From: Streptomyces sp. NBS 14/10
Lineage (GTDB): Bacteria > Actinomycetota > Actinomycetes > Streptomycetales > Streptomycetaceae
Direction of reading: 5' to 3'
Assembly: GCF_002224125.1 (NCBI RefSeq)
Contig: NZ_NCSM01000054.1
Coordinates: forward strand, 26,866-90,865
DNA length: 64,000 nucleotides
How positions within the stretch are numbered: position 1 is the stretch's first letter; the number at the start of each line of letters is the position of its first letter. The notes below the pieces were generated by a model, which was not told where the DNA came from, made no database searches, and saw only the letters and a program-made list of their open reading frames with translations. The translations under genes were made by a program, and so were the position numbers. Shown piece by piece: positions 52,431 to 63,083 of the stretch.

Positions 52431-52458
52431 CGGAAGGGCTTCCCCGTAAGCCCTTCCG
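52431..52458 (+). terminator. Terminator after the helicase gene
   Basis: CGGAAGGGCTT-CCCCGT-AAGCCCTTCCG: perfect 11-bp stem, six-base loop, followed by CCTTGTAT. Confidence 0.85.
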
Positions 52459-52734
52459 CCTTGTATATGAGCCCGTCGTCGAATCGGGGCGAAAGCCCAT
52501 CATCCCGGCGCACATACGGCCCCTTGCAGGGCAGCTCTGCTCGGATTCTGGACAAACTCTTTCGCTCAGCGGACCAGCTCGCTACCGTTCCGGCCAACGC
52601 ACACGCCCCGTGGCAGCGCCGCCGCGGAGCGCAGCCGGTGCGTGCGACCACGACCGGCGGCCTCTGGCGCGCCGCCGTCGGGACCGGCGGCGCCCTCTGC
52701 CAAGAGCCGCCACTCATACAGAGGAGGGGGCGTC
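52459..52734 (+). other. Non-coding gap before the IclR gene
   Basis: About 276 bases without a supported gene. A weak TTCGCT/TACCGT pair (about 52562 and 52583) and GAGGAGG (52721-52727) are the only signals; the latter is the ribosome-binding site of the next gene. Confidence 0.5.
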
Positions 52735-53376
52735 GTGACCGCGGAGACCTCCCAGACGCTCGACCGAGGACTGCGTGTCCTCAAACTGCTCGCCGACACC
52801 GACCACGGGCTGACCGTGACCGAGCTGTCCAACAAGCTCGGCGTCAACCGCACCGTGGTGTACCGCCTGCTGGCCACGCTCGAACAGCACTCCCTCGTAC
52901 GCCGCGACATCGGCGGCCGCGCGCGGGTCGGGCTCGGCGTGCTGCAGCTCGGCCGCCAGGTCCATCCGCTGCTGCGCGAGGCGGCGCTGCCCGCGCTGCG
53001 CGCCCTCGCCGACGACATCGGCGCCACCGCGCACCTCACCCTGGTCGACGGCGCGGAGGCGCTGGCGGTCGCGGTCGTCGAACCGACCTGGACCGACTAC
53101 CACGTCGCCTACCGGGCCGGCTTCCGCCACTCCCTGGACCGCGGCGCCGCGGGCCGCGCCATCCTGTCCGCCCGCTCGGGCCGGGGCGGCGACCCCGGCT
53201 ACGTCCTCACCCACGGCGAACTGGAAGCGGGCGCGAGCGGCGCGGCCGCGCCCCTGGTCGGGGTGACCGGGATCGAGGGCAGTGTGGGCGTGGTGATGCT
53301 CTGCGACGCGGTGCCGGAACGGGTCGGTCCACGCGTAGTGGACGCGGCCCGCGAGGTCGCGGACGCCCTGCGCTGA
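52735..53376 (+). CDS. IclR-family transcriptional regulator
   Basis: 213 residues. N-terminal winged HTH LTVTELSNKLGVNRTVVYRLLATLEQHSLV, then a GAF-like effector domain (LRALADDIGATAHLTLVDGAEALAVAVVEP). GTG 52735 is 7 bases after GAGGAGG. No catabolic operon adjoins; the target is unknown. Confidence 0.88.
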   Translation: MTAETSQTLDRGLRVLKLLADTDHGLTVTELSNKLGVNRTVVYRLLATLEQHSLVRRDIGGRARVGLGVLQLGRQVHPLLREAALPALRALADDIGATAHLTLVDGAEALAVAVVEPTWTDYHVAYRAGFRHSLDRGAAGRAILSARSGRGGDPGYVLTHGELEAGASGAAAPLVGVTGIEGSVGVVMLCDAVPERVGPRVVDAAREVADALR

Positions 53377-53549
53377 CGGTCTGAGCTGACGGCCTGCGCC
53401 GCGGGCTGGGGCGGATGGTCTGCGCTGCCGCCTGCCGCGCCGTCTGCCGCCCGCGCCGCCCGCCGCCCGCCCCGCCCGCCGTCGGTCATGGCGGGCGGTG
53501 GGGCCGGGGCGACGCACCTCGCACCCCGGGAGTCAACTAGATTCACACC

Positions 53550-54338
53550 ATGCCTGCCGTCTCCCCGCGTGCCCGGATCGTCGCGATCTGCTCTGCGCCC
53601 GTTATCGCCCTCCTCGCGGTTGCCGCCTTCGCGCCGCTGCCTTTTTCCGTGGCGGAGCCCGGCACGACCGTGAATGTGCTCGGTTCGGACCACGGTGGGC
53701 CGGTGATCAAGATCTCCGAGGCGAAGCCCCGTAAGACCACCGGGCAGCTGCGGATGACGACGATCGCGGCGACCGGGCCGGACGCCACGGTTCGGCTGAA
53801 GGACGTCATCGGCGGCTGGTTCGACACTGACCGCGCCGTGATGCCGCGCGACTCCGTCTACCCCGTCGGCAACTCGACCAAGGAGATCGAGGCGCACAAC
53901 GCCAAGGAGATGCAGGAGTCCCAGGACGACGCCACCAAGGCCGCGCTCGGCTATCTCCACCTCTCCTCCAAGGACGTCAAGGTGCGGCTGCGTCTCGCGG
54001 ACGTGGGCGGGCCGAGCGCGGGGCTGCTCTTCTCGCTCGGGATCGTGGACAAGCTCGACGGGGACGGGCGCGGTGGCGATCTCACGGGAGGCCGTACGAT
54101 CGCGGGGACCGGCACGATCACGGCGGGCGGCAAGGTCGGTGCGGTGGGCGGGGTGCCGCTCAAGACGCAGGCGGCCCGGCGGGACGGGGCGACGGTGTTC
54201 CTGGTTCCGAAGGCGGAGTGTTCGGACGCCAAGGCCGAACTCCCCAAGGGGCTGCGGCTGATCCCCGTCACCACGCTCAAGGGCGCCGTGAACTCGCTGG
54301 TGGCGCTGAAGTCCGGCGGCCAGGTGCCGCACTGCTGA
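53550..54338 (+). CDS. Lon-fold S16 protease, YlbL-like without PDZ
   Basis: 262 residues. TM helix near the N terminus (VIALLAVAAFAPLPF), a beta-rich N domain, then Lon-type S16 with catalytic Ser in VGGPSAGLLFSLGIVDKL and Lys in GGVPLKTQAARRDGATVF. YlbL relatives carry a PDZ domain between these parts; here the join reads LHLSSKDVKVRLRLADVGG and no PDZ is left. Acts outside the membrane. Confidence 0.82.
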   Translation: MPAVSPRARIVAICSAPVIALLAVAAFAPLPFSVAEPGTTVNVLGSDHGGPVIKISEAKPRKTTGQLRMTTIAATGPDATVRLKDVIGGWFDTDRAVMPRDSVYPVGNSTKEIEAHNAKEMQESQDDATKAALGYLHLSSKDVKVRLRLADVGGPSAGLLFSLGIVDKLDGDGRGGDLTGGRTIAGTGTITAGGKVGAVGGVPLKTQAARRDGATVFLVPKAECSDAKAELPKGLRLIPVTTLKGAVNSLVALKSGGQVPHC

Positions 54339-54412
54339 CTCACTGCCGCAGAGCGGCTGTTGAGCCGCTGCCGCGCGGTCGACTGTCGTAGGGGCCTGTC
54401 ATAGTCAGCAGC

Positions 54413-55285
54413 ATGTCCACACCCCTTGATCCGCTTGTGTGGGTTCCGACCGTGGGCGGTCATGAACTGGCCCTGGACGGGACCACTCTCACCTGCCGTA
54501 ACAGCAGCGGCCGGGTCCTGAAGTCGGTCCCGAAGGCCGTGCGTACGAGCCTGGCGGGCGAAAAGCTGACGGAGCTGCGTGACCGGCTGTTGCGGCATGA
54601 GACGGAGTGCCGGGCGACCGTGGAGTCATGGCTGCTGGCCGGCGTGCCGATACCCGCCGCGCTCCTGGCCCGCGTGTGGCCGGACCCGGGCTGGCGGTCG
54701 TGTCTGCGGCATTTGGTGGTGGTCGTGGATGGGCAGGTCGGCCTGTTGGAGGACGTGAGCGAGGAGGGCCGTACGCGCCTGAGGGGCCCGGATGGCACCC
54801 CGTACGCTCCTCCCCTGGGCGTGGGCGTGGGCCCGGTGACCGTGCCGCACCCCGCCCTGCTGCCCGACGTCGCGGCATGGCAGGGCGCGCTGGACGCGGC
54901 GCAAATCGTCCAGGGGATAACGCAGTTGGCGCGCGAGGTCCACCGCCGCCCGGCCGACGTCGACCCCGAGGCCACGAGCGTCGACGACTACGCGGGCGGG
55001 TACTTCGAGGAGCTGCGCCACGCCACGGCGCGCGCGGCCCAGCACGGCTTCGTCATGCGCGGCGGCTTCGCGGTGGTGCGGACCGTCGGCCGGGGCGCTC
55101 CCGTCCAGGCCCGCTATTGGCTGGGCGCCGACGACCCCGGCCTGCCCGCCGATACCGGGCGCCTGATCTGGGTCGACGAGGCCGAGCGCCCCGTCCCGCT
55201 CGGCGAGGTCGGCCCGGTGGCCTGGTCCGAAGGGGTTCGTATGGCCGCGTTGATCTACGGGGGAAGGCAGACCCATGACCAGTGA
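54413..55285 (+). CDS. DUF4132-domain protein
   Basis: 290 residues. The C-terminal half carries the family pattern YFEELRHATARAAQHGFVMRGGF and APVQARYWLGADDPGL. Such genes usually precede a larger partner and MoxR-AAA/vWA genes in conflict-type operons. Overlaps the next gene by 11 bases. Confidence 0.7.
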   Translation: MSTPLDPLVWVPTVGGHELALDGTTLTCRNSSGRVLKSVPKAVRTSLAGEKLTELRDRLLRHETECRATVESWLLAGVPIPAALLARVWPDPGWRSCLRHLVVVVDGQVGLLEDVSEEGRTRLRGPDGTPYAPPLGVGVGPVTVPHPALLPDVAAWQGALDAAQIVQGITQLAREVHRRPADVDPEATSVDDYAGGYFEELRHATARAAQHGFVMRGGFAVVRTVGRGAPVQARYWLGADDPGLPADTGRLIWVDEAERPVPLGEVGPVAWSEGVRMAALIYGGRQTHDQ

Positions 55286-58118
55286 CCACAGCGACGGCCG
55301 TCGCGGCGACGGCGACCACGGCCCCGGCACCCCGATCGCGCTGGACGTGGGCCTGGCGCCCGTCGGCACCCCGGACGGCGAGCCGATCACCGCCCGCCGC
55401 TACGACCACCCGCTGGTCGGCGACCGGCCGATCGTCCGGCTGATGGGGGAGGCCGCCGCGCCCGGCGAGGACCGGTTGCTGGCTGCCGCCGGGTTCGGCG
55501 CCCCCGACGTCGGCCCGCCGGTGGCGGCCGGGCGCCGCCGCGAGCTCGGCTATCCGGCCTGGGCCCTGATCCACGACCCGGGCGGCCGGGATGTCGCGCT
55601 GGCGGTGGCGCCCGAGATGGAGCGGGCCGAGCGGCTGGTCAAGGCCAAACCCGGGCCCGCGCTTGAGATGTACCAGCGCATCAGCGAGAGGCTTCCGCAC
55701 GACCACCACCCGGCCTACTGGGAACAGGTCGGCCGGGCGATGATCGCGGCCGGACGGCACAAACAGGCCGCGATCATGTTCGGCAGGGCCCGTACGGCCG
55801 ACCGTCACGCCACGGCGGTCGACCCCGCCCGGCGCCGCGCGGTCTTCCTGGAGTTCGCCCTCGCCGGAGCGCTGTCGGTCAAGGACATCAAGGCGTACGT
55901 GGCCGAACTGGCCCGGGGCGCCAACCCCGTCGACTCCTACGGCGAGCTGCGCGAGCTGGCCGTCCGCCGTACCCTCGGCGGCCTGCCGCCGTGGCCCGAC
56001 ATGCTGCCGCAGCTCGCCAAGCCGGCCAAGGCCGCCGGTCTGGACGTCGTGGCCGAGTTCCGGCTGCTGCTGGAGACCCTGGTGGACGCGCCGGCGCTGT
56101 GGCGGGCGGCGGACGGATTCTGGACAGCGCCCGCTCAGCGCGTCCACCTGACGTCCGCGATCGCCGGGTCCGCGACACTGCGGAGGCGGCTCCTGCGGCA
56201 ACTGACCGACCTGCCGCGCTCGGACCTGGATGCCTGGTGGCTGGCGCTGCTGGAAGAGACGGGCGCTTTTGGCGAGTTGACCGCCGACGCCGCCGATTGG
56301 CTGACCGCGATGCTGGCCCGGTACCGGGGGGAGGGCCCGCGCGGCTGCCCCAAGGTCCCCGAAGAGCTGCTGCGGCTGCTCCCCGGGCTCGCGGAACGCA
56401 TCCGTGACGCCGACGGCCCGCCCGTACGGTTGGCCGGCCCCGACCCCGTACGGTCCGGCAGCGGCTCGTCGGACCGGCACTGGATCGACGCCGCCGTCCC
56501 CGGCCGCTGCCTGGCCGTCGGCATCCCAATCGCGGACCCCGAGCCACACCAGATGCTGGCCCACTGGCAGGACGCCGCCCGCGTCGGGCTCGAAACGCTG
56601 ACCGCCGATGCCCGGTTCGCCGCCGTGCTCGCCCGGTCCATCCAGTACGAGACCCGGTACGACGGCTTCGGCGAACTATGGACGAGCGAACCGCTACGGC
56701 CCCTCCTGCGCGACATCGTCGACGCCTGGCTGCGCGACGCCCGGTCCGGCGGTCTGCAGGGCGCCCTCGACGCGCTCACCGCCCTCGACCGCGGCATCGG
56801 TCTCGGCCGGCGGGCGGTGGCGGCGATGCCGGACCTGCGCGCCGGGATCAAGGACATCGACCTGGTGGCCCCGCTGACCCGGTCGCTGCGCGCGGGCATC
56901 CTCGACGAGCTGGGCTGGCAGGCCCTGGACGAGGCCGCCGCCGAGCTCAAGGGGCAGACGTACTGCCGGGCGAGCTGGCCGGTCCTGACGGCGCACGACC
57001 GGAGCCGTGCCATCGCGGTGGGGCCCGGCGGCCGGATCGCGGAGCACCGGTACCGGGCGCCGCGCGGAGCGAACCAATTCGACTACGACGTCCATGTGTT
57101 CTTCTCCGGCGGACACTTCCTGGTGTGCCACTGGGTCAACGGCAAGTCCACGATCCACTGGTCCGACGCTCCGGACGACAAGTTCGAAGTGACGTATCAG
57201 ATGTGGCGCTCGCTCGACCACGAGCCCCCGCGCCGCGGTTACACCTTCCTGGCCCCGGACGGCCGGCGGTTCATGGGCCACCGCCCCCTCGCCCCGGGCG
57301 ACCGGCGGGTCGGGCCGAACGGCCATATGTTCCACGACGGCCGGACCTTCTGGTGGCACACCGAGACCGGCTCCGAGCCGCGCGTACGGCGGATCGACCC
57401 GGCCGCCGACGAGCTCGGCGAGCCGGGACTGCCGGACTTCCTCGATCCGTCCCTGCTGGACGAGGGCGAGCACTGGGTCATCGAGTCCTCGTCGCTGGCA
57501 CCGCTGCCCGAGGGCGTCACCTCATCACCGCTGGGCACCGACGGCACCCTCGTGGGCCTGCGGGTCGCCCGGGACCGGACGACCGGGCGGTTCCGCTACC
57601 GCCGCATCGACGGCGCTGAGGGTGCTGACGGCGCCGACGGGGCGATCGATCTGCCGCCGCGTTCGAAGGGCCCGTGGGGCCTGCTCGACATACCGGGGGC
57701 GGCGCGCCGCCTGTTGCTCGACGGGGACGACGAAGTCACCGCCCGCGACCCGGAATCCGGCGCCCCCCACTGGCGGGTGGAGCTGAAGAACCGCCGCTCG
57801 ACGGCCCCTGGACCGTCCCCGATGGCCGCGGGTACGTCGCGTATGCCACCGCCCGCGTTCTGGCACTTCCTCACCCCCCGGGACCCCGCCGGGTCACGGG
57901 CCCTGAGGGAGATCCCCGAGGACACGGTGCGCCGACTGCTCGCGGCCGCGGCCACCTCGCAGCGGGCGCTGACGGCCGCCGTCCAGTCGCTGTTGCCCGA
58001 GGTGGGGCACCCGCTGCTGCTCCGGGGAGTCGTCGGATTCGTTCAGGAGGCCGCTTGGGGGATCCGCACCCGGGACAAGATCCTGTCGCGGCTCAAGAAG
58101 GTGGGGACGGGCGCCTGA
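55275..58118 (+). CDS. Large DUF4132-associated protein
   Basis: 947 residues. A TPR-like segment (ALEMYQRISERLPHDHHPAYWEQVGRAMIAAGRHKQAAIMFGRARTAD) lies near residue 125-175, followed by helical repeats and two beta-rich segments (GPGGRIAEHRYRAPRGANQFDYDVHVFFSGGHFLVCHW; VGPNGHMFHDGRTFWWHTETG). No catalytic motif recognised. Partner of the upstream DUF4132 gene; the AAA/vWA partners usually expected are not in the window. Confidence 0.7.
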   Translation: MTSDHSDGRRGDGDHGPGTPIALDVGLAPVGTPDGEPITARRYDHPLVGDRPIVRLMGEAAAPGEDRLLAAAGFGAPDVGPPVAAGRRRELGYPAWALIHDPGGRDVALAVAPEMERAERLVKAKPGPALEMYQRISERLPHDHHPAYWEQVGRAMIAAGRHKQAAIMFGRARTADRHATAVDPARRRAVFLEFALAGALSVKDIKAYVAELARGANPVDSYGELRELAVRRTLGGLPPWPDMLPQLAKPAKAAGLDVVAEFRLLLETLVDAPALWRAADGFWTAPAQRVHLTSAIAGSATLRRRLLRQLTDLPRSDLDAWWLALLEETGAFGELTADAADWLTAMLARYRGEGPRGCPKVPEELLRLLPGLAERIRDADGPPVRLAGPDPVRSGSGSSDRHWIDAAVPGRCLAVGIPIADPEPHQMLAHWQDAARVGLETLTADARFAAVLARSIQYETRYDGFGELWTSEPLRPLLRDIVDAWLRDARSGGLQGALDALTALDRGIGLGRRAVAAMPDLRAGIKDIDLVAPLTRSLRAGILDELGWQALDEAAAELKGQTYCRASWPVLTAHDRSRAIAVGPGGRIAEHRYRAPRGANQFDYDVHVFFSGGHFLVCHWVNGKSTIHWSDAPDDKFEVTYQMWRSLDHEPPRRGYTFLAPDGRRFMGHRPLAPGDRRVGPNGHMFHDGRTFWWHTETGSEPRVRRIDPAADELGEPGLPDFLDPSLLDEGEHWVIESSSLAPLPEGVTSSPLGTDGTLVGLRVARDRTTGRFRYRRIDGAEGADGADGAIDLPPRSKGPWGLLDIPGAARRLLLDGDDEVTARDPESGAPHWRVELKNRRSTAPGPSPMAAGTSRMPPPAFWHFLTPRDPAGSRALREIPEDTVRRLLAAAATSQRALTAAVQSLLPEVGHPLLLRGVVGFVQEAAWGIRTRDKILSRLKKVGTGA

Positions 58119-58146
58119 CCGATGGGCGTCTGACCGGCCGGGACGC

Positions 58147-58374
58147 TCACAGCCGGGCCGCCAGGCCCGGCTGTTGCCCCGGCCGGGGGCGCGGCGTCGC
58201 GAGGCGCAGGCCCACCTCGACCAGCGTCCAGCCGAGACGGCTGCGCAGCCGACGCGGGGGGCGGGATCGGCGGGGCGGGCGAGGCCGGTGCCGTGCGCGG
58301 GCGCGCAGGGCCTCGCGGCGCAGCCGCTCGGCCCGGATGCGGTGCAGCCGCAGATGGATGTCGTCGCCGTACAT
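58147..58374 (-). CDS. Small Arg-rich protein
   Basis: 75 residues. N-terminal helix MYGDDIHLRLHRIRAERLRREAL and C-terminal LGWTLVEVGLRLA resemble short proteins often found upstream or downstream of ArsR-like regulators in Streptomyces. GGGGGGAACGACC lies before the ATG. Function unknown. Confidence 0.6.
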   Translation of the reverse strand: MYGDDIHLRLHRIRAERLRREALRARARHRPRPPRRSRPPRRLRSRLGWTLVEVGLRLATPRPRPGQQPGLAARL

Positions 58375-58395
58375 GGTCGTTCCCCCCAGGGTCGG

Positions 58396-59010
58396 TCAGT
58401 CGTCGTCGCGCGGGAAGGCGTGCAGATGGACGCGGACGCGGGCCGAGTTCTCGACGTCCTGGCCCACTTCCTTGTCGCGGTAGCTCGCGATCACCTCATG
58501 CACCTTGTCGCGCATCTCCGCGGCGAGTTCGGGGGTGAGGCGGGTGGTCCAGTCGCTGATGTCCCAGGCGCGACGCCACTCCTCGGGCCACTCGCGCCAG
58601 TTGCCGAGCCAGGTGGACATCTCCTCGCCGTGAGTGGTGGCGACACCGTAGAGCATGGTGCTCATCGCACCGCGCACGGACGGGTCGGCGTCGCTCAGCA
58701 ACTCGTCCACGCCCATGCGGATGCTGCGCTGCGCGCTCTTCCACCACCGCTCGCGCCCCTTGCCGCGCTCCGGGTCCTCCGCGACGAAGCCGTACCTGGC
58801 CAGCTGCCGGAGGTGATAGCTGGTGGCCCCGCTCGATTCGCCGAGGCGGTCGGCGAGTTGAGAGGCGGTGGCCGGGCCGTACTCGCGCAGCGCGTCGAGC
58901 AGACGCATCCGCAGGGGGTGCGCGAGCCCGCGCAGGGAGCGGGCATCGAGCACCCGTACGTCGTCGGGGATCGGCTTCTCGTTCTCGGCCATGGTCGGCA
59001 GCGTAAGCAT
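58396..59010 (-). CDS. ArsR-family (HTH_20) transcriptional regulator
   Basis: 204 residues. HTH reads RSLRGLAHPLRMRLLDALREYGPATASQLADRLGESSGATSYHLRQLARYGFV; a long C-terminal helical domain follows. ATG 59010 has GGAG 7 bases upstream; ATG 58992 is an alternative. No metal-binding Cys cluster is visible, so this is a non-metal ArsR. Inverted repeats lie just upstream. Confidence 0.85.
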   Translation of the reverse strand: MLTLPTMAENEKPIPDDVRVLDARSLRGLAHPLRMRLLDALREYGPATASQLADRLGESSGATSYHLRQLARYGFVAEDPERGKGRERWWKSAQRSIRMGVDELLSDADPSVRGAMSTMLYGVATTHGEEMSTWLGNWREWPEEWRRAWDISDWTTRLTPELAAEMRDKVHEVIASYRDKEVGQDVENSARVRVHLHAFPRDDD

Positions 59011-59011
59011 G

Positions 59012-59067
59012 CAAAGACTCCGTTGCAAGGGTTCCTTTGCGTGAAAATCTTTGCAACGAAGTCTTTG
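59012..59067. promoter_or_regulatory. Inverted repeat upstream of the ArsR gene
   Basis: 59012-59028 (begins CAAAGACTCCG) and 59051-59067 (TTGCAACGAAGTCTTTG) are inverted copies, 17 bases with one mismatch, 22-base spacer. A further TTTGC half-site lies between. Likely operator. Confidence 0.65.
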
Positions 59068-59086
59068 TAAGTTCGAGTGTCCCCAG

Positions 59087-59554
59087 TCAGTCCTCCGCCG
59101 CCTGCTTGACCAGCGGGATGATCCTCAGCGGCACCGCGTTCTCCATCACGATCGTCGTCGACGCCCGCACGATCCCCTCGAACCCCACCACCCGGTCGAT
59201 CACCCGCTGCAGATCCGCGTTGGAGCGGGCGACCAGGCGGCAGAGCATGTCACCGTGGCCGGTGGTGGTGTGCAGTTCGAGTACTTCCGGGACGCTCGCC
59301 AGGTGGATCCGTACATCCGGGCCCTGGCCCTGCTTGATCTCCAGCGTCGCGAACGCGGTGACCGGATAGCCGATGGCCGCCGGGTCCACCTCGGGCCCGA
59401 AGCCCCGGATCACGCCCTGGGCCTGTAGCCGGTCCAGTCGCGCCTGCGCCGTGCCGCGCGCGACGCCGAGCCGGCGCGACGCCTCCAGTACGCCGATCCG
59501 GGGCTCCTCGGCGAGCAGCGTGATCAGTCGGGCGTCGAGCCGGTCGATTGCCAC
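59087..59554 (-). CDS. Lrp/AsnC-family transcriptional regulator
   Basis: 155 residues. HTH ARLITLLAEEPRIGVLEASRRLGVARGTAQARLDRL, then the RAM ligand domain (VTAFATLEIKQGQG, VLELHTTTGHGDMLCRLVA). GTG 59554 is preceded by AGGAGG at 6 bases. Divergent from hppD, so it is the likely local regulator of tyrosine catabolism. Confidence 0.9.
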   Translation of the reverse strand: MAIDRLDARLITLLAEEPRIGVLEASRRLGVARGTAQARLDRLQAQGVIRGFGPEVDPAAIGYPVTAFATLEIKQGQGPDVRIHLASVPEVLELHTTTGHGDMLCRLVARSNADLQRVIDRVVGFEGIVRASTTIVMENAVPLRIIPLVKQAAED

Positions 59555-59586
59555 GGCGGTCCTCCTATCAAGAGTCAAGAGTGTGA

Positions 59587-60855
<1,269 letters not shown>

Positions 60856-60974
60856 CGGCCCCCGTTTGCGGGAAAGTACGAACTAAAGCTGTTACGAACT
60901 TCGGACCGTCTACACTCGGCGCGTTGCTATCCAGTACAACCACGCGTGGTGTATGGGGAGTTGTTGAGGTTCGA

Positions 60975-61184
60975 ATGGCGCAAGATGTGCAAGATATGTA
61001 TGCCAAAGGGCGGCTGACCAGGAATAAGTTCGCCCTCGGGGGAGGGAAGGCCGCCGCCTCGGGCGCGCTGGGAGTGCTTTCCGTCCCCGCGCCCGACACG
61101 GCCGAGGACGAGGTGCCGGTCGTGCCGGTCGGCGAGGGCGGCGCACGGGAACTGCCGGCCCTGACGGCTCAGGAGCAGCCGTAG
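60975..61184 (+). CDS. Small conserved hypothetical protein
   Basis: 69 residues. Begins MAQDVQDMYAKGRLTRNKFALGGGKAAASGALG and ends with an acidic, Pro/Ala-rich tail. GAGG lies 5 bases before the ATG. Short proteins of this kind sit between hppD and the FAD-oxidase gene in Streptomyces as I recall. Confidence 0.65.
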   Translation: MAQDVQDMYAKGRLTRNKFALGGGKAAASGALGVLSVPAPDTAEDEVPVVPVGEGGARELPALTAQEQP

Positions 61185-61272
61185 CTCCGGCGCCGACCCA
61201 GCCGCCCGCTCCCGCACCACCCGCCGCCGTGGCGATCTTCCCTCCCGGACGGTCGGGTGCGAGTCTGGAGCC

Positions 61273-62643
61273 ATGGCTGATCTGATGGAGATGCTGCGGG
61301 AGGGCCTCCCCTCCGAGGCCGTCCTGACCGACCCCGACGTCATGAGCTCGTACGCCAACGACATGGCGAGCTTCTGCGAGGCGGGCACCCCGGCCGTCGT
61401 CGTCCTCCCGCGCAGCGTCGAGCAGGTGCAGCACGTGATGCGCACCGCGACCGTCCTTCGTGTCCCGGTCGTGCCGCAGGGGGCTCGTACGGGCCTGTCG
61501 GGGGCCGCCAACGCCTCCGACGGCTGCATCGTCCTCTCCCTGGTCAAGATGGACCGGATCCTGGAGATCAACCCGGTCGACCGGATTGCGGTCGTCGAGC
61601 CGGGCGTGGTCAACGCCGTTCTGTCGCGGGCCGTCATGGAGCACGGCCTCTACTACCCGCCGGACCCCTCCAGCTGGGAGGAGTGCACCATCGGCGGCAA
61701 CATCGGCACCGCCTCCGGCGGTCTGTGCTGTGTGAAGTACGGCGTCACCGCCGAATACGTACTGGGCCTGGACGTCGTCCTCGCCGACGGCCGGCTGCTG
61801 AAGACCGGCCGCCGCACCGCCAAGGGCGTCGCGGGCTATGACCTGACCCGGCTGTTCGTCGGCTCCGAAGGCAGCCTCGGCATCGTCGTCCGCGCCGTGC
61901 TCGCCCTCAAGCCCGCCCCGCCCCAGCAGCTGGTCCTCGCCGCCGAGTTCCCGTCCACCGCGACCGCCAGCGACGCCATCTGCAAGATCATGGAGAGCGG
62001 ACACACCCCCTCGCTCCTCGAACTCATGGACCGCACCAGCGTCCACGCGGTCAACACGATGGCGAACATGGGCCTGCCGGACTCCACCGAGGCCCTGCTC
62101 CTGGCCGGCTTCGACACCCCGGACCCCGCCGCAGACCTCGCCGCCGTCGGCGAGCTGTGCACCGCCGCGGGCGCCACCGAGGTCGTCCCCGCCGAGGACA
62201 CCGCCGAGTCCGACCTGCTGCTCCAGGCACGCAGGCTGACCCTCCCGGCCCTGGAGGCGGTCAAGGGCGTCACGATGATCGACGACGTCTGCGTTCCGCG
62301 CTCACAGCTCGGCGCGATGATCGACGGGGCCGCCGCGATCGCCGAGAAGTACGGCCTGACCATCGGCGTCGTCGCCCACGCCGGCGACGGCAACACCCAC
62401 CCGACCGTCTGCTTCGACCCCTCCGACCCGGACGAGACACGGCGCGCGCGGGAGTCCTTCGACGAGATCATGGCCCTGGGACTCGAGCTGGGCGGCACGA
62501 TCACGGGCGAGCACGGGGTGGGCGTCCTCAAGCGCGAGTGGCTGGCGCGGGAACTCGGCCCGGTGGGGGTGGAGTTGCAGCGAGGCATCAAGCAGGTCTT
62601 CGACCCGCTGGGGCTGCTGAACCCGGGCAAGCTCTTCGTGTAG
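61273..62643 (+). CDS. GlcD-type FAD-linked oxidase
   Basis: 456 residues, FAD_binding_4 domain (VVPQGARTGLSGAA, TIGGNIGTASGG) and FAD-oxidase C domain (GVVAHAGDGNTHPTVCFDP, GTITGEHGVG). Family includes glycolate oxidase subunit GlcD and D-lactate dehydrogenases. No GlcE/GlcF partners adjoin, so it may work as a stand-alone 2-hydroxyacid dehydrogenase. Confidence 0.9.
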   Translation: MADLMEMLREGLPSEAVLTDPDVMSSYANDMASFCEAGTPAVVVLPRSVEQVQHVMRTATVLRVPVVPQGARTGLSGAANASDGCIVLSLVKMDRILEINPVDRIAVVEPGVVNAVLSRAVMEHGLYYPPDPSSWEECTIGGNIGTASGGLCCVKYGVTAEYVLGLDVVLADGRLLKTGRRTAKGVAGYDLTRLFVGSEGSLGIVVRAVLALKPAPPQQLVLAAEFPSTATASDAICKIMESGHTPSLLELMDRTSVHAVNTMANMGLPDSTEALLLAGFDTPDPAADLAAVGELCTAAGATEVVPAEDTAESDLLLQARRLTLPALEAVKGVTMIDDVCVPRSQLGAMIDGAAAIAEKYGLTIGVVAHAGDGNTHPTVCFDPSDPDETRRARESFDEIMALGLELGGTITGEHGVGVLKREWLARELGPVGVELQRGIKQVFDPLGLLNPGKLFV

Positions 62644-62666
62644 CCGCCTTTCCGGTTCTCCGGCGG

Positions 62667-63083
62667 CTATTTTTTCCGTCGGCCCCGGTACGCCTCCCAC
62701 GCCATCCAGTGCAGGAGCTGGTCCCTGACCTTCGCCTTGGCAGCGGGCAGTGATGCGAAATCCGCTTTGGCGATGTCGAGCCTGGCGAACTCGCATCGCG
62801 GGTTCTCCCCGGCCTCCAGCTCCATGGCATGTGGGAAAGCCGCGATCAGGCACATCCAGCTTTTCACGGGTGAGGGCTCCGGAAGATACGGAATCACCAC
62901 GAAGACCTGCCCCGCTTCCAGGTCGAGGCCCTTGCCCGTCCTGCTGAAGCCGCTGGTCTTCGCGGTCTCCACCAGTTCCCGCACACGGGACGGCGATGCC
63001 GTCCTTACGGCGGCGGGGACGGGCCAGCCGAACCACGACGGGACCGACCGAGCTCGCCCGAATCTGCGCAACCAATTCCTCAT
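62667..63083 (-). CDS. Probable immunity protein of the RHS toxin
   Basis: 138 residues, no family recognised. Mixed alpha/beta sequence with VFVVIPYLPEPSPVKSWMCLIAAF and LHWMAWEAYRGRRKK. Its ATG overlaps the RHS stop by four bases (ATGA, 63080-63083), the usual arrangement for a polymorphic-toxin immunity gene. Function is inferred only from position. Confidence 0.65.
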   Translation of the reverse strand: MRNWLRRFGRARSVPSWFGWPVPAAVRTASPSRVRELVETAKTSGFSRTGKGLDLEAGQVFVVIPYLPEPSPVKSWMCLIAAFPHAMELEAGENPRCEFARLDIAKADFASLPAAKAKVRDQLLHWMAWEAYRGRRKK

